This document shows, one piece after another, positions 55,229-64,000 of a DNA stretch of 64,000 nucleotides (within the stretch, counting starts at the first letter, position 1; the number at the start of each line of letters is the position of its first letter). The notes beneath the pieces were generated by a model, which saw only the letters and a program-made list of their open reading frames with translations, made no database searches and was not told the DNA's origin. The stretch lies in assembly GCA_002150815.3 (NCBI GenBank), contig NDFF03000029.1, positions 310,001-374,000 on the forward strand, given 5' to 3'. The stretch comes from Grammothele lineata. Taxonomy: Eukaryota > Basidiomycota > Agaricomycetes > Polyporales > Polyporaceae. A program made the position numbers and the translations under genes.

Positions 55229-58200
55229 ATGCACGGGAACTACCACGGTGAAGGTGAGTTTGTGTCTGCTCCCCGCTTTCTGCCTCCAAACGCAATACAC
55301 CTGCGTAGACACCAACGGCTGGCCGCCGAGAACACAGAGAAGCTCGGACGACTCGGACACAGAGCGCGACCACCACTCCAGCACCCTCTCGGACCCGTCC
55401 TCTTCCCGCACCGGCCTGAGAGGGCTCAATGGCACGTCCGACCCCGACTTCCGCCATAATGGCTCGGTCACAGACCTGCCAGACGGCGCCCCCATTAACC
55501 CTTACTGGGCCGCGAAACGACACCTCACATGCGGGAACCCAACGCCCCCTCCTCCCGGTACACCAAAGATGATTCCATGGCGTGCAGCCCCAGGCAAGAT
55601 CAAGACGGCCCATGCAGCCCTCGTGCTCTGCTTGAACATCGACGTGGACCCCCCAGACATCATCAAGACGAACCCCTGTGCGACCCTGGAAGCGTGGGTC
55701 GATCCACATACCATGCCGTCGCACAAGGCACTCGAGGTCATTGGCCAAAACCTGCAGCATCAATTTGAGGGTCTCAACCCGAAGATCTCCTATAAGCCCA
55801 TCCTCGACCCGTCTAAGGACGACCTCAAGCGCTTCTGCGTCACATTACGCAAACAGGCCATGGATGACGCCGTTCTTTTCCACTATAATGGCCACGGCGT
55901 CCCGAAGCCGACCCCAAGCGGCGAGCTATGGTGCTTCAACCGGAACTACACGCAGTACATCCCCATTGCCCTCCAGGAGATCCAGACGTGGCTGCGTTCG
56001 CCGTGCATCTTTATCTGGGATTGCTCGTCCGCAGGGAATCTTCTCACGAAGTTCGTCGAGTTCGCAGACGTGCGAGACAACGAGGCGCGACTGCATGGCG
56101 GTGGGTACCCAGAAGGCGCTGCTCCCTTCTCCGAGTGCATTCAGCTCGCTGCATGTGGCGCCGACGAGCAATTACCTTCGTGCCCCGAGCTCCCTGCTGA
56201 CCTGTTTACGTCATGTTTGACCTCTCCTATCGACATCGCCCTACGCTATTTCCTCCTTACGAACCAGTTACCTAGCGGCCTTTCCACGGACCAAGTCATG
56301 CAGCTTCCAGGCGACCTCAAGGACCGTCGAACGCCTCTAGGCGAACTCAACTGGATCTTCACGGCTATCACGGACACCATCGCATGGACGACCTTCCCGC
56401 GCGAAGTCTTCACGCGCTTGTACCGTTCCGACCTCCTCATTGCCTCCCTGTTCCGTAATTTCCTCCTCGCCGAGCGCATCATGAAGAACTATCATTGTAC
56501 GCCCCACACGTATCCCCCCCTTCCTGCTACCAACACACATCCTCTATGGGCATCGTGGGATCTTGCCGTCGATGCTTGTCTCCGTCAGCTACCTCACCTG
56601 CTGAAGAACACGGAGCCAGGCGTAGCCACCAAAGATGTATCCCTGGGCGCCCGGAACAGGCGACAAGCTCGGGACGGCTCCGCTCCGCCTGGGCCGGGCC
56701 CTTCGGACAAGGGTTATTCATACACACCGAGTAGGTTCTTCACGGACCAGTTGACAGCATTCGAGGTGTGGATATCTCGAGGGGGGTCCGCGCTCACAAA
56801 ACCTGGTCCCCTCTCGCTGCCTATCCAGGTTACGTTCGACCCGCTCGAGGAAGAGCCTGGCAGCTCCGGCCCACAGCCAACCCACGGCTTGGATCAGGGT
56901 GACACCCACCTAGTGCCCCGTAAACCCCCAGACCAGCTCCCTATCGTACTCCAGGTATTGCTGTCCCAGCCACACCGCCTCCGCGCATTAATCCTCCTAT
57001 CGCAATTTGTTGATCTCGGACCATGGGCCGTACACTTAGCCCTGACCATCGGCATCTTCCCATATATCGCTCGCCTGCTACAAGCCGCCGGCCAAGACCT
57101 CAAACCCGTCCTAATCTTCATTTGGGCGCGCATATCAGCAGTAGACCCCAGCTGCCAGGTCGACCTATACAACAACCAGGGCTACAAGTACTTCGCGACC
57201 GCGCTCGCGGGCCAGGACGACCCGCGCCAGAGCCTCTTCCCGAACGGCTCGGAGCACAAGGCGATGTGCGCGTTCATCCTGTCCACGATCGCGCGCGACT
57301 ACGCGCACGGGCAGGACGCGTGCTGCCGCGAGCGCGTGTTCGACTCGTGCTTCGACCACCTCGACGAGGGCGACTTCTTGCTCCGGCAGTGGTCTGCGCT
57401 CTGTATTGCGCAGATATGGGACGCGAATGATGAGATCAAGATTTATGGGGTCGACCGCGGGATGCAGGATAAACTCATCGCTCTTCTGTCGGACGACTCG
57501 CCAGAGGTGCGTTCTGCGGCGCTCTACGCGCTCAGCACGTTCCTAGGGGCGTCGGGCTCGGCGGATCTGAACAAGCTGGGAGGTGGGGGGAGCGGGACGA
57601 TGCACCAGCTGGATGAGCGGATTCACTTCCGGATGGAGGTTGCGGTCGTCACGGGCGCGGCGCTCGCGATCAAGGAGGACGCGAGCCCGATGGTACGCAA
57701 GGAGCTGCTTGTGCTTATCAGCTGCCTTGTCAAGGAGTGGCGCGGATACTTCATCGTGTGCGCGTGGATCTACTGGGAGGAGGACCGGCGGTGGAAGGAT
57801 GGCGAGGAGAACCAGCACCCGGACGACGACGTCGCGGCGATCGCTGTCACGGAATGGCTGGAGATCTTTGGAGAAGATGATGAGTTCCGCGCGGAGAACC
57901 GCGTCCTGCTCTCGTCCTTCTTCACCATCTTCTCGATCCTCCTCGAGCTCTCCGTGGACCCGTACCAGGAGGTCGCCATCAATGCACAGACAATCGTCGA
58001 CTACGTGATGGCCCTCTTGTTGGAGTCTCCATTCACTAGGCTAGACAACACGACCCTCCACATCCCGCCGTCGCAGACGTACGATACGAAGTCGATCCTC
58101 AGCGGCACTCGGCAGCGAGTACCCTCTGCACCCTCCACATTCCCCAGCCTTGCACCACCCCCCGGACCACCGCGACCCCCGCTGACACGGAGCGAGACGA

Positions 58201-60423
58201 TGACGAGCACCTTCTCCAACGGCGTCTCAAACACGCTCAAACGGACCTCATCATTCGCGAACGCGCTCCGGAGTCTCGCGGGCAATATCGCCTTCCCCTC
58301 GACCGAGGACGGGCGTTCGTCTCCGAAACCCCAGGTGGGTGTACAAGAGCGCACGGAAATCGTGCAAGGCGTGTCCCGCCCCCCGTCCCCCAACCTCAAC
58401 TACGCGCAGTACACGTCGCCATACTCTCGCCCGGAGAGCCCCCAGGGCGAATACCCATCTTCGGCACAGAGCCCCGTCGAGTCGCATCAAGGCACGATGG
58501 ACTTCTCGCCGTCGGACGTCATGGAAGCGCTCATGGAGGAAGACATGGAACGCCTGCGCGCAAGGAGGCGGACGCAGAACCATTCGAGGCACCATGGGCA
58601 CGCGCAGCATAGGGATGGAGGGTTCGGCGGGGGCGTGAGTCCGTCGGGGAGCACGTTCTCTGTCGACTCGAGCGTCATCTTGGGCTTGGGCACGGGTGTG
58701 GGCATCCGTGATGTTCTGCCGCTGAAGAGCCGTTTCTATGATTGGTGCTGCGAGTACTTCAAGGAGCCGCAGATGAGGGTGCGTCTGTCTCGCGAAAGTC
58801 TTGCGTTCCGTGCCCGCTGACGTTTTACGCAGCAACCGGAGGCGGACGAGCCGGGTAGCGTGCAGTACAACTACCAAGTCTGGAGGCAGCAGCGGAACGA
58901 GCACGTTATCGAGGACACCGACAAGCAGTCTCGCGAAGCTCGTGAGTTCTTTCGACGTCAGGACCCCCTTGAGTCTGCTGACGTGGGCTCCTCTAGCGCG
59001 CTGTAGATGGGACAAGCCAGTGACGACCATTCAAGTTAACGGGCTCCCACTGTCGCTTGCGTTCCATGCGTACGACCCACATCTCGTCATTGCGGGCGAG
59101 TCGGATATGATCACGTTTGTCGCGTTCGGCACTCGGACCGGATACGGGCGCTGACAGGGCTTGACAGGGTATGGGACTGGATCAAGCGAAAGAGGCTGAA
59201 TAGGTTCTTCAACGGTAATCCTCGCGGCACGAGCATCACCTCGCTCCATCTCATCAATCAGGAAGTGGGCGGCATTATCCTCACCGGTGCAGGTGCGTGC
59301 ACCCTTCTCGTACTCCGTTCTCGGCCCCGCAATAATCACTCTCCTGGTTGGAACTCCAGCGGACGGCATGATTCGATTGTATAGAAACTACGACCCGAAC
59401 TTGTGCAGCGGCCCCGTCCAGATGGTCAGCGCGTTCCGTGGCTTGAACGAGGTGATCCAGATGAGGCGCGGAACTGGCGTCATCACAGATTGGAAACAGG
59501 CCGGCGGGACGCTCATGGTCGGCGGAGACTCCCGAATCATCCGTGTGTGGGACGCACACACCGAGAGTCAGCTCATGGTACGCTTCTCGGACGATGTAAG
59601 AGAAGATTCCTGCTTCTCACTGCGCGCGATCCGTAGGACCTCGACACGAACGCAGACAGCCCCATCACAGCGCTCGTCTCTGACACGGGTACCTCGTCGA
59701 CGTTCCTGGCTAGCTTTGCGGACGGCACTGTCAAGATCTTCGACCGGCGGCTAGAGGAGGAGGATGCAGTAGTACGCTCTTACCATGAACATGCGTCGTG
59801 GGTGCAGAATGTCAGATGGCACCCGACGCTCACGGGACACTTCCTCTCGGCCAGGTACGTCGCGTATTAGCGCGCCATACCCAACGTTGTGCGCAAAAGA
59901 ACTAACGGTATGTTCATCCCGACAGTCTGGACGGTGAGGTTAAGCTGTGGGACATCCGTGGTGGAAACTCGCCCCTGCAGAGGTGGGACATGTTCCCACA
60001 CGGGCTCTCCGCGTTCGACGTGCACGAGCAGACAGAGGTCTTTGCAGCGTACGTTACCGTCTTTACCCGCCCGGCCCATATTCGCGTACGCTGACTTTGC
60101 TCGGACGCGCCCGCAGGACATCGTCACTCTCTGCATCGAATTGGCGCGCGCAGAGGACAGACGTCCAGTCGCTCGAGTCTCGGCGCGGGCTTGGTTCCCT
60201 TACGACGAGCCTGTCGGTCCCGCCTCCGCGTGAGGGCGCGGCGCTGTTTACTCATCGAACGAGCAGCCTCGCGTTCCACCCTCGCGAGATGGTGTATGGC
60301 GCTGGTTTCTGGGATGGGTCCGGTACGTAATCCATGGTTTCGTGCTCGATAGCAAGAGAAACTAATTGCAATCCTCATTTTATAGTGCGCATCATGGGAT
60401 GCAAGCTCCCGTCCGTGTCATAG
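55229..60423 (+). CDS. KOG1: Raptor/Kog1/Mip1, TORC1 scaffold subunit
   Basis: Raptor presents substrates to the TOR kinase in TOR complex 1. The first exon (55229-55253) is 25 nt (MHGNYHGE) and joins at 55309 to a long exon running to 58779, which is followed by several short exons to the stop at 60423. The conserved N-terminal caspase-like domain has NPYWAAKRHLTCG, then KTNPCATLEAWVDP, FHYNGHGVPKPTPSGELW and FIWDCSSAGNLL. HEAT-type helical repeats follow (for example LPIVLQVLLSQPHRLRALI and SPEVRSAALYALSTFLGA). A Ser/Pro-rich linker lies near 58100-58650. The C-terminal WD40 propeller (about 58990-60423) includes NGLPLSLAFHAYDPHLVIAG, DGMIRLYRNYDP and IIRVWDAHTESQ. Length (about 1500 residues) and domain order match the family. 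Confidence 0.93.
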
Positions 60424-61513
60424 AAGGTCGAGGCTGTGGTTGCCTCGTTAGAGATCTACGGCGTCGCTCAGCTGGAGCTTGAGGAAACCGCCGCAATTCG
60501 ACCGCTCGCTGCAATCTTCGCTCGGACCTTGCTATCGCTCTTCTCAACGTCTATGCCTCGTTCAGCGCATGCAAAGTATATGTTCTCTGTTGCACGTTGC
60601 ACCCAGTTTCGCGAACCGCTTCAACAACTCATGCCCGTTGTCCCCTGCATGCTCATTGATATATATCCCTACGTAGTACGGTGTACCATAGCGAAAGTAG
60701 TACAGTAACATAATTTACGCTCGTGTATTGCGAATCCTTCCGTTCTCTTTAGGCCTCCCGAGAACCGTGCCCACCGCTATCGAATCTATCACGAGAAGCA
60801 CGATATCTCTATACGGATGAAGCCCTACACCCGACACGAGTAGCCTCGAGGCTCGTGGTCCTGATGAGACGGCCACACAAACTGTCCGAATATGACGGGT
60901 TTGGGGCTTCTTCCCCACGCCTCGGTCGAAAGTTCATTCAACCGGAAGGAAAGCGCTGCGGGCAGGGGAATCGAGGGGGATCGGCGCGGATCCTTGACTG
61001 ATGAGATCACTCTCAACGGTAGAGCCTCGTACCGAAAAGGCGACTCGGACACCACGGCAAACTTTCATCTCCCCCGGACCTGCGTTTGCTGCGAGAGCCT
61101 CCCCACAATATTGACAGCCAGGGGTTGTGTTCGCTCCATCACGAAGCGCCGCCCATCTCGCGAGGACGCCGAGAAGGGTGTGGGCGCGACGGACGGTCGT
61201 TATGCAGATGGCAGTTCGGAGGCTAGGGATAGATGTTGAAGACCATCATGTCCGATGACACACTTTGCCTTTCATCCTCGTCTGGATTTTCTACAAGCCT
61301 GGGGCGTCGGATGAGTTAGCGAGGCTATCGTCACAGTGGTAGTCATAGAAAGGCAACTCACCGTTACAAGGTTGTGGGTCAATGTATTGGGTTATTCGCC
61401 TGCAGCGCTTCCGACGTTGTGGATTAGACATGAGGGAGTTGTAAGAGGAAGCAACGAGCATGTACTTGGGTAACGCGCAACCCGGTCGGAAAACTAGAGC
61501 AGGATTTGACACT
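60424..61513. other. Intergenic, no gene seen
   Basis: 3' region of raptor and the left flank of the foldback element. Short frames on both strands (for example 60892-61239) have no recognisable sequence. Confidence 0.45.
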
Positions 61514-61844
61514 CCAAGATAGTATCTTCCCGCCTATTAGGCGGGGACGAAGATATATCTTGGCCGCCTAACAAGGGAGGCCGTGGAGGGTGTTCCCGTG
61601 GGCGGATCGCCGCCAAATTTTAAATACCATATCAGTATGTTATATAGAGTACGACACCATATGTCAAAAAGCGCTCACCGTCATATGTCGCGCCATATGT
61701 CGCGGGGGTTGTTCTGGGGGAGGAGGACGTCTAGCGCCTGGGGCACGCGCGCCATCAAAAACAAGACGCCCACGCGGTCCAGGCACCGGCCGAGGTGCCC
61801 CAGAGATCCCGATCGAGTCGGCTGATGCCGAGAAGAAGGGTGCA

Positions 61845-61907
61845 TGCGAGCGGATTCGAACACGCATAACAGCGACAAGAGACAAGACGAGCTATCCCAC
61901 TACACCA
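61845..61907 (-). other. tRNA-like pol III promoter boxes in left arm
   Basis: On the minus strand a box A word TGGTGTAGTGG (61907-61897) is followed 35 bases on by a perfect box B GTTCGAATCC (61861-61852). A cloverleaf is not supported: the T stem and acceptor stem do not pair. This is the mirror copy of the unit in the right arm. Confidence 0.55.
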
Positions 61908-62136
61908 TAAGTCCTTTGATACCTGGGAAAACACAGTCAATATCACACCGTCTCCCTTGCGTCCGGACACACAATGTTGTGTCTATTTCTTCCTCGCTCT
62001 GTGCGTACATTACTTAAACATTCTTAAAACACTTTTGGTGTCCTGAAAGGACGAGGAAATGGACACGTGTTGTGTTTGCGGCCGCAAGGGAGATGGTTTG
62101 ATATTGACTGTGTTTTCCCAAGTATGAAAGGACTTA

Positions 62137-62211
62137 TGGTGTAGTGGGATAGTTCGTCTTGTCTCTTGTCGCTGTTATGCGTGTTCGAATCCGCTCGCAT
62201 GCACCCTTTTT
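62137..62211 (+). other. tRNA-like pol III promoter boxes and T-run in right arm
   Basis: Box A TGGTGTAGTGG at 62137-62147, box B GTTCGAATCC at 62183-62192 and a TTTTT run at 62207-62211 that could end pol III transcription. The spacing fits a tRNA-derived unit, but stems do not pair, so it is not a working tRNA gene. The left-arm copy has a mutated T-run. Confidence 0.55.
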
Positions 62212-62356
62212 CTCGGCATCAGCCGACTCGATCGGGATCTCTGGGGCACCTTGGCCGGTGCCTGGACCGCGTGGGCGCTTCTTTCACGGCCCCCGTCTTA
62301 GGCGGCGAAAGATATATCTTCGTTCGCGCCTAATAGGCGGGAAGATATTATCTTGG

Positions 62357-63106
62357 ATTGTCTAGAGCTCACTAGAGATACTATCGGAGGCCGTTGGAGG
62401 CCGGAGCGCATCATAGCGGCAGAGAGCCAAAGTACAGGATCCTGCCTGCCGTGTTTGTCGTCAAGCTCGTCGATCTGTTGGCCGCGAAAACGCAAGTTGC
62501 CGGCTGGCGCTCGGCCCGTGAATCGCCGATTTAGTATACCCTGTGTTCCTACCTCTTGCGTTGAAACTCAGAGCCAATTAGCTCGCACCAGCGGTATCTG
62601 TAAGATCACCACCTGCTGTTTCTCTTGAGGGCTTCTACTGATATATACTCTCATTCAGCGCTATTAGTATGCCAAGCAATCGTCTATGAGTTGTCTCGCT
62701 AAGCTTGAAGCTCCTCAAGGGTTTGTACGGAACCCCTTCTTCCAGCTTACTCCTGCTCGCTCGCTGGTCTTGAAGTTGGTTGAACACCCAATAATGGCGG
62801 TGGCATGTCCAATGTCGACTTTACATCGGATGAAGGACTCCGCCTCTCTAGATCACCGAAGTCTTCCTGGCCTGACAGCGGCAGCAGCTATATCCGCCAC
62901 TGCTTTGGCAGATCCCCGGTAAGGTCCGTTCCCCACAACGACGAGCTCGATCATCAATATCGACGCCACCGATGCGTTTTCGCAGGTGAGGAGGCTACAT
63001 AAACCGCGCCATCTCGTCACCCTCAGTTCCTCTAAGAGATCTGACGGTCCTCTTTGCAGCAGCCGCTCAGTCCGCCTCGGCACCCATCCCTTCACTGCAT
63101 TCAGCC
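62357..63106. other. Intergenic, no gene seen
   Basis: Right flank of the foldback element and promoter of the membrane-protein gene. No coherent open frame or repeat was found. Confidence 0.4.
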
Positions 63107-64000
63107 ATGTCACCACAACCAGGCGTGTACTACGGGCCAGATGAGGATGACGCCACTAAGGACCTTGAGAGGTTCTTTTTGGCGGGCGATTTCATTTGTG
63201 GCGTTGGATATGGTCAGTCCGCTAAGTCTGGCGATGTCACCGAGATGAGTCGACACTGACATAACAGGACAGGTATCCAGATCTTGCTGTGGCTGTCGTG
63301 CATGACATACCTATGGAAGCACCGCAAGCGGGGCTGGAAGACGATCCTTCTCATCGCGTATCTTACCCTTCTTGCGTCAATCGAGACGATCTTCGTCATC
63401 GTTCAGGCACGCACGGTACAGGTGCTCTACGTGGAGAACAGGAACTATCCAGGCGGTCCGTGGCAGTACTTCTTGGACACACAATACCTGGCGATCAACG
63501 TCATGTTCTACGCCACGCTCTTCGTGATCACCTTCTTGTGTGATCTTCTAGTCGTGAGTCTTAAGTGGTAATTGACGTCATTGACGCCTGGAATGCTAAC
63601 ATTCGTCTCTAGCTATGGCGTTGCTGGATAATATGGACAGCATCTGGGCCTGTGGTAGCTACTGCGGTAGTTGCGCTACCTACCATTATGCTCGTCGCAT
63701 CCTTTGGTAGGCCTGTAGTAGCCCTTCACGCACCCCCTCATGCTCACTATTTTGCGCGCTTCTAGTTATGGGCACTCTCTGGACGCTCCAATCGTCCCAC
63801 CCGGGCCTCTCGCTCTACAGCAAACAACCTATGGCGTACGGAACCTCATACTACGCGATCTCGCTCGGGATAAACATCCTCCTCACCGCGCTCATCATCG
63901 GCCGCCTGCTCGTCTACCGCCGCACCCACCTCGCGCACCTCCCCGCAGGCCACGCGCACCAGTACCTCTCGCTCGCCGCGCTCGTCGTCGAGTCCGCCGC
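63107..64000 (+). CDS. Multi-pass (seven-helix type) membrane protein, partial, cut by window end
   Basis: Exons 63107-63212, 63273-63553, 63613-63706 and 63766 to beyond 64000. It starts MSPQPGVYYGPDEDD, an extracellular-type tail without signal peptide. Membrane helices are visible at FICGVGYGIQILLWLSCMTY, then WKTILLIAYLTLLASIETIF, a third around FYATLFVITFLCDLLV, a fourth VVATAVVALPTIMLVASFV and a fifth YYAISLGINILLTALIIGRL. The phrases LLVLWRCWIIW and the YRR-type loop after helix 5 are typical of a large basidiomycete-specific family of membrane proteins with seven predicted helices and no established function. The 3' part lies outside the window. Confidence 0.75.

Larger units (their letters stand above)
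61514..62356. mobile_element. Foldback (palindromic) MITE-like element, about 843 bp
   Basis: The left end CCAAGATAGTATCTTCCCGC is matched, inverted, by the right end of the element. The similarity continues through the whole arm: about 280 bases of the right arm (62075-62356) are nearly identical to the reverse of the left arm (about 61745-61975 plus 61514-61580). The left arm has about 170 extra bases between 61581 and 61745, with three CATATGTC words. The loop is about 100 bases. Each end holds three short palindromes in a row. No open frame is found, so the element would depend on another transposase. I could not see a clear target-site duplication. Confidence 0.75.

Noticed and set aside
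62130..62206. A functional tRNA gene in the foldback element
   Set aside because: Box A and box B are good, but the acceptor and T stems do not pair, so a cloverleaf cannot form.

Overview
This is nuclear DNA from a filamentous basidiomycete (mushroom or polypore type). The supporting signs are many short introns of about 45-70 bases with GT-AG ends, GC-rich coding exons, gene families typical of Agaricomycetes (an F-box/LRR-like protein, an intracellular A1-type aspartic peptidase, a multi-pass membrane protein of a basidiomycete-expanded type), and a large Helitron. No tRNA, rRNA, CRISPR or bacterial-style operon was seen. Exon boundaries were placed by hand from splice consensus, reading frame and protein sense, so individual introns may be off.

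Layout. 0-6 kb: a Swi5-type recombination mediator (minus strand) and a very Ser/Pro-rich 1210-residue protein. 6.9-12.5 kb: an F-box protein and, on the minus strand, an aspartic-peptidase-like gene with two DTG motifs, plus weak coding traces upstream. 14.4-17.9 kb: secreted GH2 beta-mannosidase. 18.5-27.9 kb: two very similar 154/155-residue proteins of unknown family in opposite orientations, enclosing a full ABC-A (ABCA1-like) transporter and a small acidic protein. 28.6-33.2 kb: dynactin p150/Glued (minus strand). 33.2-36.2 kb: non-coding, hairpin-rich and low-complexity DNA. 36.2-54.8 kb: a gene-dense Helitron-like block. 55.2-60.4 kb: raptor/Kog1 (TORC1). 61.5-62.36 kb: a foldback (palindromic) element with tRNA-like pol III boxes in both arms. 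63.1-64.0 kb: the start of a multi-pass membrane protein cut by the window end.

The centre of interest is the roughly 18.6-kb block between the housekeeping genes for dynactin p150 and raptor. Its core is a single 2317-codon reading frame with Helitron Rep (HUH and Y2 motifs) and Pif1-type helicase, and with a ubiquitin-specific-protease-like domain at its C terminus. Around it are eleven further genes, ten of which appear to fall into two families built only within this block. Seven proteins (one a fragment) share a C-terminal Gly-Asp-x-[VI] strand pattern and an upstream VRVRFVG-like strand. Three have an F-box-like N terminus, a [GS]G-S/V-A-A nucleotidyltransferase-like motif and a C-terminal Cys motif. 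One family pair occurs twice at opposite ends of the block, each time with exactly 45 bases between the genes. I read this as a Helitron carrying its own accessory gene set, possibly DNA-binding proteins that help rolling-circle replication. That role is inference. The Helitron termini were not located.
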